A DNA stretch of 64,000 nucleotides from Sweltsa coloradensis (GCA_024449915.1 JAMZAV010000445.1:62001-126000); one strand, 5' to 3'. Counted from the first letter of the stretch, positions 49,905-62,089 are shown. Numbers and translations are program-made. The notes: generated by a model not told the origin, from the sequence alone.

Positions 49905-52824
49905 TTATTCTGACGTCGAATCATCTCCAAATGTTTTGTGAGTGGCTTTGACAACTGGCTTGTCGTGTCTATTCAATATATGTAGTTTTAGCTTCGGCAT
50001 AGTAGGCGATGTAAAGTTGCATCTGTGACATTTGAGCGTAAGTGCCATTAGTCGCTTGCATTCTTCTTCAGACTTCTGAGTTACACTGCCATTTGTTTCC
50101 ACATCTCTGACCACATCTGGGGAAGAATAAAAGTAATTTTGTTATTGCATTGGGTACAATTCCAAGAATGTTTGTATCGAGTATCAACTGCCGTGTATCC
50201 TTCCCTGGGAAGGAATGAGTTCTCTTTAGGGAATATGGGATTGCATCTTTTCCTACGTCGGGAACTCGTAACTTGAAGTTACTATTTGAATTGAACCTTC
50301 AAAATATTTTTAAAATTAAATTACATCTGTTCAATAAATTAATTATTACTACGTATATATAATTCCAGAACTTATGTAGGTATACCCTTTATGCCTCTAG
50401 GCCTACTACACAAAATGAATAGAATAGTAGCCTACATTAAATAAGAGCGTATGGTGGAGTGGAGACTGGAGACCCAAGTTATCGCCACGGCAATGCTACG
50501 ATGTCTGGCACGTTTGAACGGTTGGTGTAAAATGGTTGCCCACTGCATTGGCCTTGCTTATTTAGGCAGAAACTATGATGGTGCACAAAGAAAACTGAAC
50601 TGAACCATTGTTTTTATTTTGATCAAACCAAAATATTAATAAAAATAGTTTGGGTTTGATGCCTGGGTTTAAAACTACTTACTGGTAATTCCATAATGAT
50701 GAAGGTGTAGGTTAATTTGTTAGGGTCTTTAATTTGTCTTGCAATTTTAGAGTCTTCACGAGACAGACATGTACACGGCACACTGGTAAGCACTCAAATT
50801 AAAATGTACAATGCTCCAGAGAAAAATTGAAATGTAGGCTACGTGAATTCTAAAATGCACATGACCCAGATATTTTTATGCACAACAACATACAACAAAC
50901 AGAATTGCTGTATGTAATAAAACCCTACTATACACCATGGTTAAGGTGCGTTTACTGTTCGGCGTTGCTCGCGAAGCGAAGGGGCAAAGTTGGCAAAGGC
51001 AAAGGCAAGTTTGCCGCGAGTCAGCAACACTTTATTAACAGATTAATTTTAGGGCGCCTTTTTAAAAGAAAAACATGGCTAATCGTCATTACGAATATTA
51101 TTGTCAGGTACCGGTATATAATATAATGTGGAGTCGGGGCATGGGCGGAGCAATTTATTTCCTTGTCGCAAAGGCAAAAAAGATGAACTTAGTTTATGTT
51201 TCTTGCGAGGCCTCGCACCTTCACGCGTTCGATTGAAAACGCACGCTGATTGGTCAACGAGCTTTCGCTTCGCGAGCAACGCCGAACAGTAAACGCACCT
51301 TTATGCATAAAGTCTATGCAACGGGAACAAAGAGGTTGCTTCCGTCGCAATGACTTTACACTTAACCATGGTGTGGCCCTATAGTAGAAGGGTTTATTAT
51401 ATAAAGCAATTCTGTTTGTTGCAATGTTGTTCTGCATAAAAATATCTGCGTCATGTGCATTTAAGAATTCACGTACTATGTAGGCCTAGTTTCAATTTTT
51501 CTCCAGAGCGTTGTACATAGTATTAATTTGAGTGCTTACAAGCAAACCATGTACATGTCTGTCTCGTGAAGACTTAACTATTTAAGGAGATTTTCTATAA
51601 AAAGAACTTACAAAAATCATAGTACAATAGTCATTGTTTGGAGAATTTGACAATACATACCATCATGAGGTATAAAGAACTCTGTAGTGAATGAATTCCA
51701 GTGTTTCTTGGTTTTCACACATGGAGAATCCATATCGTCGCTGATTACGTGGAGATGCAGGCGACTCATACTAGCTTGCGCATGGTAGCCGAGCTTGAAG
51801 GTTTTATCAGGGTGTTGGCTGGTCATTGTCTCGGCCTTTTCTGCCATGTGTAGAAGTAGGTCGAGATGCTTCTTGGTCACTTTCTTCAGACTTGAAATGT
51901 CTTTCTTGGGAAGAACCAAGTAATGAACTTGTGCCTGGAAGGAAATAGAATACATATTCATAGGTTCACAATGAGAGAATGTTTAAAGAACACATTTCTA
52001 TGCCAGGTTGCATGTTTCTTAAAGTCTGTTTGGTTTCACAGTGCCCTTTTTGTGGAGTTGTGTAATAATAACTAGGAAAACGCTTAAGTCCCGCCACGTT
52101 GTTGGATGAGCGTAATTGGTGCATTGAGCTGCCATGTGTTATGCAAATTTTCTGTTGTTCTGTGAAAAAATCATTACTAAGTTGAAGATATTTTTAAAAT
52201 TAAATTAAATTAAATAAAAAATTAACTTAATTTTTTTTTTAATTAATCGTAATTTTAAAAAAGAAAAAAATCGTAATATTGAAATTTGTCATAAGAAATA
52301 ATTATGTTATTGCGCACAAATATTACACGAATATATTAATTCATAAAACTATGGTTCGGTAAAAAAATCATTACAATCGGATAAAGCATGTAGGCCTGGG
52401 TTATTTGCTGGAGAAATTTTAAAAATTGAAAAAAGTCGTAAAATTGCGATTTTCGTAAAAAAAAGTTTTTTGATAACGCTCAAATTTCACATGAATATAT
52501 CAATTCATGAAATTAAGGTTCTGTGAAAAAATCATTACAATCGGACAAAGCATGTAGGTGTTGTAAGTCGAAGAAATTTAAAAAAAATCGAAAAAAATCG
52601 TAAAATTGCGATTTTCATGAGAAATAATTTTTCGATTGTGCTCAAAAACGTGGCAGTTCTAAGTTCAGAGATTTCGAAGACCTCCATAAAATTTCACCGC
52701 AATCGGAGTATCGGTTTAGCCGGAATCGTGCTAACAAACAGACAAAAATACAAAAAAAAAAAAAAAAAACATTCCGGATTTTTTTCTCCAGTGTAGTGAA
52801 ATGGAATCTTTGCTACGCTCATCC

Positions 52825-52858
<34 letters not shown>

Positions 52859-55800
52859 TTATCAAACCAACATAACTATAAGTTGGTTTAGGGGTGATAC
52901 ATCTCCAGTTTCTTGGGCTACCGACTGTTAGTGCTTGAAAGCCAAGCTCAGTACGTCATCTTCCTTGCTGACGGGCATTTCTACAAATTAATTCTCTTCA
53001 TTTATTTCTGTATTTTCAGATTCTTTTTTAATTAGTCCTTTCCCATGATTTCCCTTTTTCTTCTACGTTCCGTTACAATGATTATAAACTAGCCTTATTT
53101 AATCTTCGTGGACAAAGACGACGTCGACCACAACGTGAACCCTCTGCCTATGGCTGGATATGGCTAGCATGGGTCTTTTATCCCTTCATCCCCCTAGAAT
53201 GGCACGTTATAGCCTTACGGTTGATGCACCCTAACCAATTCAACCCAAAAATAGGGCATGCAACAAAACTGTTGCTGGGGCCTGATTGTTGAAAGAAAGT
53301 GCGTGAAGTGTGCAGTGTGCTACAGGTAGGCGAAGGCCTATAGGCCCAGTTCCCACTAATTGGTTTAGTAATAAGAGGATAGGACTTACGTGCAGTGGTG
53401 TATTGGGGCCGGGGAACGTCGACTTTTTCCGAGTCGGAACGACGTTCCTATTCTTTTTCTAGTATTTTAAAAGTTCAAATGTTCTCAAAATATAGGCTAC
53501 AAAATTGTATTTGTGTTACCGGTAAGAAATATTGTAGCCTAAATTAAAATAATATTTCACTGAAAGCTCTGTCACAACTCACATTACGGTAGGTTACGGT
53601 CGGGCTAGCCTATAATGTGCGCTTTGTTCAATCAAGCCTCACTGGTCAATGGTCATTGGAAATATGTAGGGCACTTCACCACTCAATTACAAGAATCTTT
53701 CAAGAAGAAAATTTGGCGACGGATTATGCAGAGGGTATGGTTGTCTCTACAGGTCTCGCAATATACACAAGAAATGAGGGGGGGGGGGATGAGATGAGTG
53801 TCCAGTGGGTCAACTTCGGAAATTCCTCTAAGGAAATAGAACTAAAAACTGTTTTGCCTAATAACATCCTTGCTGTTATGAGGGTTTATTTTTTTATTAT
53901 TCAAAAACACAATACGTACTCAACGCCAACTGTATTATGCCAACTGTATTACGACAACCAATCAAAAGTCCTGAGTAGGCTAACTTAATTTATGACAGGC
54001 CACTAAAACATCACTAACCGATCTGGATATCAGATTCCTTATAGTTAAAACAATTCCTTAAGACCGGTTGTGAGAACTGGGCCATACCGTATCTCAAAGC
54101 TCTCTTTTGCCGTAGTCGACTAGGCCCTAGCCTCTGTTTCAGGGGTCGGGAGCCCGCAGCTCCGGAGCCGCAGTGGCTCCTGAGAGTGTCGAGCCTGGCT
54201 CTATAATTTTGTTAAGCAAAGTCTAAAATCCAAAGTCAACTATTTGTCAACCTGCAGCTGTCAACACGAGCGACGTGAAATATCCAATGAAAAACGTTCG
54301 TATTAACAGTGATTGGACTGACGAATTCAGTGTTATTGATTATGGAATGTAGGCCCTAGTGGTTTTACACCAATAAAAAAGTAACATTGAGCGACATGTT
54401 TTGATGAGTCATAGAACAGTTTTCCCAGGAAATATCCTAAAATACTTAACTTAACGGTGGAAGAAGCCACGAACTGTGCAGGACTGCAGGTTCTTCCTGT
54501 TTGTGCGTATACACGTGAAAAAACTGTCCACATAGGCCTACAGACCACATTTTCAAATTATCGTATAAAAAAATTAACATTGCTTGAACAACTAATTATA
54601 GACCTATAGGTATACAAATTAAAAACATATTAGGCCTATGTCGTACATTTGTACCATATAGGGCCCAGGCGTAGGCCTAAAAATAAAAGTTACGCTAGGG
54701 GCTATATGATGCAATTATTATTCAACTATCCTACTATAGCTCCAACTAGCAATATCACTTTCAAATTTTCTATAAAATTGGCTCCTAAGGCAAAAAAGGT
54801 TACTGACCCCTGTTCTACCTTAGTTGAACTAATTAACTAAGACCTCCGTGACGATAAAAATAACTCTCCTTGGATGTCTCTTGTGGGACTTTTTCTGCCA
54901 CGGATGCAACAACTAGAAGTTTGTTGCCATTTTCAAGTTCCGGCGGTATTTTACCGAAATCAACGGTGCCTGTCACCAATTACCATGCAGCGCAAGGACG
55001 CTGTCCATCGCCCAACTCTGGCACACATCAGATTTTTAGTTATAGGTGCTTCGCACCAGGCACTAAAAATACCAGGGGAGAGGCTTCGAGCCCCACGACC
55101 ATTCCCCAAAACAGAAGATTTAGGGTATTACTACTATTTATTAATTCATTTTCAACCATATATTGAAAGTGATGTCATAAAGCAGGCAACAGTAAGGCCG
55201 CGTTCACATAACTTTGTTTTAAAATTGTTATTGTCATAAGAAATCTGATATCCTGATTGGTTAGTAATAATTCAGTGGCCTGTCATAATGTAGTCGCTCC
55301 TTTTCATTGGTCGTCGTAAGAATAATTGATGTCTGATTGGTCCGTCTTAAGAATTTTGGTTTTGTTATAACAAGGACTAAAACGTAAACAATTTAACACG
55401 TATTTCCTATCCCCTTATAACTAAACCAATAAGTCTGAACGCGGCCTAAAGCTGCTGAGTGGCAATGGCTGTGACCAATCACAAAATTGTAAATGTAATG
55501 TTTAATCTAAACAAAACTAATGCTGTAATGTTGGATATGTTACGCCATAGTTGGCGTTTTGTACTCTCTGGAGTTTAATAGAAGCTAAATAATATAGTAA
55601 TTGTATTTTAGAATGTAAGACTGCGCAAATGCTAAAGGAAGGAGATTAACTATTTCGATTAGGCCTATTTAGTTTTAGGCCTAGGCCTAGGTATTCAAGA
55701 GGACCGGCTGGATACCAATCGAGACATAGTTACGTGAATAAATCAAAAGTTTGCCCAACTAAGCCCAGTCCTTGAAGTCGGAAAGAGTCCCTCGAGGGAC

Positions 55801-56200
55801 TTGTGATGAATGTAGCATGGCTACAGACTTGGACCTAGGCCCCTACGCTTTACCTTTGTGTATTAATTAATGAGTAAGTAGCCTGTAAATTCATTCAAAG
55901 GTCCAAACATGCAATGGACTGTCCTGACTGGCTTTGGCCTAAACACTGTCACTCTAGGGACAATAAAAAGCTTATGCCAAGTCCTAGACCATATTATTTG
56001 GTCCATTTCAGACATTAACCTGGTTGTCATACCTTAGGGTATTTATCTTTGATGACCACCACTTGATCATCTTCTAAAACTTTGAGGTTAGGATCTTCCA
56101 TTGCTGATAGAAGTCCGGCAGACCAATGTCCTGTACCTGTTGGTTTCTTTGCCGTCTTAACTTCCTCATCCTCTATCTGTCTTTTATTAGTCTTGCTCAT
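49905..56200 (-). CDS. APTX: Aprataxin (HIT-domain DNA adenylate hydrolase)
   Basis: Three minus-strand exons: 56200-56033, 51934-51661 and 50116-49905, with GT-AG borders. They sum to exactly 654 nt, 217 residues plus stop. Aprataxin removes AMP from 5'-adenylated DNA left by abortive ligation. HIT domain about 25-147: [24 protein letters not shown], then the catalytic stretch with H116 and H118 (RLHLHVIS), DSPC and KKHWNSF. C2H2 zinc finger C177, C180, H193, H198, which contacts DNA. There is no FHA domain, unlike the vertebrate protein, so XRCC1/XRCC4 phosphopeptide binding would be absent unless an upstream exon was missed. The first position of the HIT triad is Arg114 rather than His; plant aprataxins, as I recall, vary there too. 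Start ATG 56200 is chosen for the usual basic N-terminus; an in-frame ATG at 56263 is an alternative. Introns are 4.1 kb and 1.5 kb, both with repeat insertions. Confidence 0.93.
50752..51573. mobile_element. Foldback element in APTX intron 2
   Basis: The outer ends GTCTTCACGAGACAGACATG and its complement are inverted. Long imperfect arms continue inward to GTGCGTTTACTGTTCGGCGT, GCTCGCGAAGCG near 50940-50980 and its inverse near 51260-51300. The centre is about 260 bp with AAAGGCAAAGGCAA-type repeats. It sits about 90 bp from APTX exon 2. In a pre-mRNA it would form a strong hairpin. Confidence 0.85.
52070..52828 (+). repeat. Repeat family B, near full-length copy in APTX intron 1
   Basis: Begins AACTAGGAAAACGCTTAAGT, CCCGCCACGTTGTTGGATGAGCG and ends TACGCTCATCCAA. 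The copy at 58576-59553 has the same start and end. TTGGATGAGCG and CGCTCATCCAA form a short terminal inverted repeat. The interior has diverged repeats of 'attacaatcggaca(a)agcatgtaggc'. A second AT-rich part ends in an A18-type run. Confidence 0.75.
52829..52858. repeat. (AAT)n microsatellite
   Basis: About ten AAT/TAA triplets directly after the family B end. Confidence 0.9.
52859..56032. other. APTX intron 1, remaining part
   Basis: Holds a G9 tract near 53770 and several TAGGCCTA octamers (54531, 54631, 54671 and three near 55660-55685). No second gene is recognised within the intron. Confidence 0.55.
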
Positions 56201-56263
56201 TATTTTAAAAAGTTTTAATTCTAATCTTAATAAAAACCCTGTTGGCCGAATCCGGCTTAACAT
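56201..56263 (-). other. In-frame N-terminal extension of APTX, presequence-like
   Basis: The APTX frame stays open upstream of ATG 56200 to ATGs at 56263 and 56314. From 56263 it adds 21 residues ([20 protein letters not shown] plus one), with five basic and one acidic residue among Leu/Phe/Ile. That composition suits an amphipathic mitochondrial presequence. Alternatively this is simply 5' UTR. Confidence 0.4.
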
Positions 56264-56867
56264 GCAAACAAACACTTGCAGACGAAGATGACCTCTTTTC
56301 CCGCTATAAAGCACCGCCTTCCAAGGTGTGAGGAGCCAAATTATTATAATTTTAAAGATGGCCCATCATTACCCTTTGTTCATCATCACATCACATTCAT
56401 TATAAGGTAGGTCTACTTACTGTATTTCAATATTACAGTATCTGTATAATATTGTTTGTCTTTTAACTCAATATTTTCTCAGGGGGTCTATTTCCAACTC
56501 GAGCAACAATAGTCTAGCGACAGCGAGACAACTTGGTAAACAATGCATGTGACAACTTGTCACTCGACAGTGAATAGATCCCAAGAACGTAGATAGTAGT
56601 ATCTTTGATCCCAAGCATAGTAGTATCTATGATCCCAAGGGTCGCTCTAGCCCTACATAGACCAGCAATAGCTTCCCGTTACTGTTACCGGGCAATGTTA
56701 AATCATAGCCAATATTCCCGTGACCGTTTTGACTTTCTGGGCCTCGTTCCCGGACTATTGTTTGTAGAGCGTCATTCGAGCCTAGTTTATGATTGATGGT
56801 GAAGTGGTAGTATAAATGTAGATGTGAATGCAGTGGAAATAAGGATTGAGGTGGTTGTCACAAATCA
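56264..56867. other. APTX upstream region
   Basis: Should contain the APTX promoter on the minus strand. No TATA box or other decisive core element stands out. CGTTACTGTTACCGGGCAAT at about 56679 relates it to the TIR element that follows. Confidence 0.4.
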
Positions 56868-57395
56868 GATTGAGGTTAATGGTTGATGTACAATTGCCCT
56901 TTAACAATAACAGGAACAATAACAACATTAGGAAGAAAGTTTAATCTCATGTTAACTTACGACATGATGCACAATAATTTTGCATCCTATTCCCGTTTCC
57001 CGGTAACGACAATGAGAATTTCATTATGTTCTAACTTTCCGTAGTGACGATCCCGTTCAGTACACACATTGTACACATTACCGGAACCAATCAGAATTAA
57101 GTTGTCCATGGCATGTTAAAAGTAGGCCTAACACACCATTTTATCAGCCGATTGTTTATAAAATTATAAGCCAGCAATTAATTAATTAATATTGAACCCT
57201 ATTTCCAACTAAGTCGGGTAGGGGGTGGGAGGTTCCCACCACATTCTTGGCTCCCCGGGCTTATCGAAGCGAGCAATATGAGAAATAAATCAAATATTAA
57301 TTTGCGGATTAACAAAATAATTAGTTACCACCAACTTGGATCCAGTTACTGTTACAGGGCAATTGTACATCAAGTCATCAACCTTATGGCAATGT
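56868..57395. mobile_element. MITE-like element with imperfect TIRs
   Basis: GATGTACAATTGCCCTTTAA, CAATAACAGGA (about 56884-56914) is repeated in inverted form near 57350-57380 (TCCAGTTACTGTTACAGGGC, AATTGTACATC). The interior is AT-rich with no coding sequence. Edges are approximate. Confidence 0.5.
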
Positions 57396-57466
57396 AGCCT
57401 AAACATGTTTAAATAAGAATTATAAGTCCCAGATAATTATGTTACTTTAATAAACATTATAGGTCA

Positions 57467-57511
57467 ACACCTTTTTACAACAATCAATTATTGATTGTTG
57501 TAAAAAGGTGT
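57467..57511. repeat. Perfect 45-bp palindrome
   Basis: Left arm 57467-57488 (ACACCTTTTTACAACAATCA plus AT) and right arm 57490-57511 are exact reverse complements of 22 bp each, with one unpaired base between. Confidence 0.95.
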
Positions 57512-57554
57512 GGTATGTTTTGGATACAATAATTGATCAACTAATAAGGATTTG

Positions 57555-57720
57555 CATAAATAAATAAATCTGTATTTAGAGTCTACTCACTCAGTCACAT
57601 ATAACTAATTTTCAGTGTGGGACAGTAAACCAAACCAAAGCGACCAACCCTGCAGGCCCTGACGCAATTGACAAGTGAGCGATAACCAACCAAAGATCAA
57701 TATTTTTTTAAAAGGAAATA
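57555..57720 (-). repeat. Repeat family A, longest copy
   Basis: Same landmark series as 31866-32035, through TGACGCAATTGACAAGTGAG and CGATAACCAACCAAAGATC. Directly downstream of the palindrome-bearing stretch. Confidence 0.85.
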
Positions 57721-58288
57721 TAGCAATCAGTGGTATGGACAGTGCTAACACCCGCGGATCAACGCCAGAATCAACAAGGCCGATTCAGAACAACTTTAAA
57801 TTTATTATGTGCCTCGTAGCTAGGACGGCTCCAAAGTCAGTTTTCGGACATCAATGTCAAACAGACTATGGCGTTCCTGTTCTCATTCATGGCTTGGCAA
57901 TCATAAACGCCAAGCTATGTGGCACGTTCACATTATCATCCCCACCCATCAATTGTAAATCAGCTTTAAAAGTATATTTAAATATAGGCTATAATATTAT
58001 TGGATGCTACTAGGAAATCAAAATAAATGAAACCATTTTTATATGAAATAGAACTTGCCACTAAATAATTATATATTTCAGTTAGCATTTGGTTATTTTA
58101 TTCAGAAACCATACCATGACATAGTTCCTTGGCACATGGCTAGACATTAATTACACGACACAACAATATACATACACTGTAGGTACAGTGTACACTACAC
58201 ACACACAAGTTAGAACATCGAGTGGAATCACTTTAATGGTTAGCCTAGATAAAAACTTAATGGTCACATATATCAGTACCGGTATCCG
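57721..58288. other. Non-coding AT-rich stretch
   Basis: A 112-residue frame spans the family A end and this stretch. It shows no known domain and is not called. Confidence 0.5.
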
Positions 58289-59641
58289 GTATTGGGTAAG
58301 TTCTCGCAAAAAAGGAACTTTTAAAAGTTAAGTTACTTCAAAGGGAACTTTTAAATGTTACAGTTCCTTCACACAAAAACAAAATACACTTTTGAGTTCC
58401 TGTTTAAAAGTTCCTTTAGCAGATAAATTGTGACACATGGGATTTAGGTCGAGATTTTTTAGCTGCGTCGTCGCGATCAAATATGACTCGAGAGGTTCAT
58501 CAATGAAGGTAGGGCAAAATGCTTCATAAAAATGACATGCTAAGGTTTTTTATCAACTTATTTTCATATCTGTATCAGCTAAACTAGGAAAACGCTAAAG
58601 TCCCGCCGCGTTGATGGATGAGCGTTTTTTGTAAGTTTTTTGTTTGCGTTTTTTGCGTTTGTTTGCACTTTTCCTTTGCAAGTGCTTTTTGAATGCATTG
58701 AAGGTGATTGTTGTCAAGTTTCTATTGTTACTTGTTAATTGGTATTATAAACCCAAAAAAAACTCATATTTAAACCTTTATTTCTGTGGATTCTGGCTAA
58801 CTTTTTCAACTTTTTCTTTCAAAAGGTACTACATCACCATAATCTTAATGTCCATATGAAATCTGAACGTTGTAGCCCCACCCGTTTGGTCAGAATCGGC
58901 CCAAGTGTGACGAAAATATCGCACTAAAAATTGAAAAACTTATATTATAACCTTTATTTCTATGGATTCTGGCTAACTTTTTCAACTTTTTCTTTCAAAA
59001 GGTACTACATCACCATAACCTTAATGTCCATGTGAAATCTGAACGTTGTAGCCCTACCCGTTTGGTCAGAATCGGCCCAAATGTGACGAAAATATCGCAC
59101 TAAAAATTGAAAAACTAATATTAAAACCTTTATTTCTATAGATTCTAGCTAACTTTTTCAACTTTTTCTTTCAAAAGGTACTACATCACCATAATCTTAA
59201 TGTTTATGTGAAATATGAACGTTCTAGCCCCACCCGTTTGGTCAGAATCGGCCCAAATGTCACGAAAATATCGCACTAAAAATCGAAAAAAATCGTAAAA
59301 GTACGATATTCATGAGAAATATTTCTTCGATTGTACCCAAAAACAATACACCTCTAAGTTCAGAGAAAACGAAGGTCCGGTCAAATTTTCATCAAGATCG
59401 CATATGCCGTTTGCCCGGAATCGAGCGAACAAACAGACGGAAAAACAAAAAAAAAAAAAAAAAAAAAAAAAAACACCCGAGCTAAATTTTTTGGGGGGTC
59501 AGTGAAATTGAAGTCTTCGCTTCCGCTCGCTACGCTCGCTACGCTCATCCAATCAGTTTTCAAATCTAGAAGCATGGTGGATGTCATCTCTAAGAGTGAA
59601 AGGAACTTCTAAAACTTTTTAAAAGTTCCTACCCAACACTG
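58289..59641. mobile_element. TIR element carrying a nested family B copy
   Basis: The left side has TATTGGGTAAGTTC and GGAACTTTTAAAAGTT. The right side has AACTTTTTAAAAGTTCCTAC followed by CCAACACTG, an inverted match. The family B copy at 58576-59553 lies inside, so it probably inserted later. Ends are imperfect and no target duplication is clear. Confidence 0.5.
58576..59553 (+). repeat. Repeat family B, full copy with 177-bp internal tandem array
   Basis: Starts AACTAGGAAAACGCTAAAGT, CCCGCCGCGTTGATGGATGAGCG and ends CTACGCTCATCCAA. It contains three units of about 177 bp, beginning near 58774, 58952 and 59127 with CCTTTATTTCT and sharing CAAAAGGTACTACATCACCA, ACGTTGTAGCCC and CCGTTTGGTCAGAATCGGCC. 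An A28-type run lies near 59449-59473. An internal minisatellite with short palindromic ends recalls Helentron-type non-autonomous elements, but this is only an analogy. Confidence 0.8.
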
Positions 59642-61332
59642 CCAGTATCCACCAAGGTTTACAATTTTAAATATTCATCAAACATCCTTTGTTAAGCTGT
59701 ACATATTATGTCATATTTCCATGTAAAATGCATTATGCGATCATTACATACTTGGCGACGTTTACTTGCGAAATATGAGATAGTAATACTACCGTCGTAA
59801 TGATATGATGGATTACAATAACTGATTCCACCGAAGACCCGAGATATGTCAAGGCTTTGAAACCAATAATTTAACATTATGTTTGCACAGATAATGTAGT
59901 CTTACCTTGTATGAGTTTGGACCATTTAAGATTTTTGTTTTGTTTGTCATCATAGGATTTTGACTCATAATCAGTCGAGACAAGCCAAGTTATAATGGAA
60001 CTCTATAAGGCCATACTGTACTTGTTCACAATTTTGCTTGCATATGACCCTTACAAAAAAGTAAGTTTTGGTTGTTGTGTGTACTGTATGATAGGAAACT
60101 CTTGCATTGTCATATTTTTTACTCTCTAGTTTAGGGCCCCATTCCTGAACAAATTACGTTATTTGTTGATATAGAAAAAGGATTTTAATTTATTTAAAGT
60201 GGAATGAAAGTTTCCCACATTTCCCACAAAACAGGACAGTACATCACTGGCCCGTACGCCTATCAATCACAATATTTAAGAATAAATATAGTTACTCGTT
60301 TTCACAGATTATCTCAGTTGTAGAAAAGACATTAAATTTAATATCAAGAAATCTGAAATATACAATAAGAAATGCAAGGGCACCACAAACAAACTATAAC
60401 TATAGGCCTACAGGTGCTAGTATACAATTGAGATGATCTTATTTTCTAGCCTGTAGACCCTACCTTTATATTTCTGTCAAATTAAAATCTTTTCTTTATA
60501 CATAATATTAATTATGCCGTATGCGCTTATCTTTCAAATGATGCAATGCAATTTCCAGACTAGCATACAATTAAACTGTAATATTATTCAAATGTCTATA
60601 GTACAGTCAAGATGCCAAACCTTTACCCTGCACATTGTTGCCAGAAGCTTAAAGCACTAGGCAAATGTTCTGACTGAGCCTTTACTGTCTGTCAGTAATA
60701 CCGTATTTTAGGACCTTAGGTATTGGCCTAAACCAGCGTAGGTAGTAGCCAGGTACACAGTACACTTTATTTTTTAATTTTTATACTAGGTACCATTCTC
60801 GGTGACATGGTGATGTTTTCTAGTTAACCATTAACCAGTAGTCAAATCAGATAATTACTCCTCGGGCTCATGTTCCTTCCAATCCACGTATCACACCTTA
60901 AAAATGTTTCCATCCCTCCCACAAATTTTTTTTTAATGCCACAGATTTAACCCAAGATTATCAGTCTTTATAATATAAATAAAATATGAGACATTCAGCT
61001 CAACATAAATTTAATTTAATTTATTATTTTAAACTCATAAAAATTCATGCTTTCAGTTATAGGGTGTTAGAAAAGGGCACATCCCCATTTCCATTATATG
61101 TATACTTCATATAGGCTAGCCTATAGCACATTACATTACATTCAATTAATTATACACTCATAGGCCTAGTCATATCATAGAATAAAATTTATTTTCCAAA
61201 AACATGGCTCATCTTGCTCTGAATCCTTATATGAGATTTCAAGCCCAAACATAAATATGTAGTACTGTACATAGGTCCATATTACATTTTAATGATATCT
61301 TAAACTTTACACTTTTGGTACCTAGTACAGTA
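59642..61332. other. AT-rich non-coding stretch
   Basis: Nothing recognised on either strand. Confidence 0.5.
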
Positions 61333-61894
61333 AGGGTCATATATAATCAAGAGGTCTGAAAGATACCTCTTTCACCGACATCTCGGGTCAACTCTTGGTG
61401 CCATTATTTATATCGCCCTGTGAACTGCATTATCGACGTAAATAAGAACATGGCTGCTAATGTCAAGGAAATTCTCTATTCACAGAGAAACTATCAAACC
61501 TAGAAGAAATATAATGGAACGTAAAGAGGCATTATATATCGATACTTGGCCTAGGCATAGCATTAAGACTATGCCTAGTTCTTATATTGGCCTTAGTTTT
61601 AATTAATTTCGAATAATTCTATCTTAGCTGTCAAGGCTTATTGCAAACCACCAAGTTTGTTTTATGCTTTGTTTCGATAAATTGTATTTCACTTCTGACT
61701 GCTCTTCTAGATATTGACTTATTTGTGACCAGAGTCTTTCAAAGCTCCTAAATAATATTAATAAATCAAATATCTAGGGCTTCCATCGATCGATAATGCA
61801 GTTCACAGGCGATATAAATAATGGCACCAAGAGTTGACCATGAGATGTCGGTGAAAGAGGTATCTTTCAGACCTCTTGATTTATATATGACCCT
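61333..61894. mobile_element. MITE-like element with about 103-bp TIRs
   Basis: 61333-61435 and 61791-61894 are near-perfect inverted repeats (AGGGTCATATATAA, CAAGAGGTCTGAAAGATACC, AACTCTTGGTGCCATTATTT, AACTGCATTATCG). The interior of about 355 bp has no coding sequence. High arm identity suggests a young insertion. Confidence 0.85.
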
Positions 61895-62089
61895 GGCTGT
61901 ACATAAGAATGTTCATTTTGTCAAATGCAAACACAAATCTAGAGTCTAGACATTTACAATTTCCTCAACAATTAGATTGCCACAACAGGTGCAGTTTGAA
62001 GACAAGTAAGCATTACCTTCTTGGCCATGTATTCAAGTCATCATTTGGTACAAGACATCCAATTCTATTTAGAAAAACTAAACTCTAGG

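Noticed and set aside
57467..57511. Palindrome read as a bacterial-type rho-independent terminator
   Set aside because: The surroundings are animal nuclear repeat DNA, and no bacterial gene is present.
57675..58013. 112-residue frame
   Set aside because: It starts inside a family A repeat and shows no known domain.
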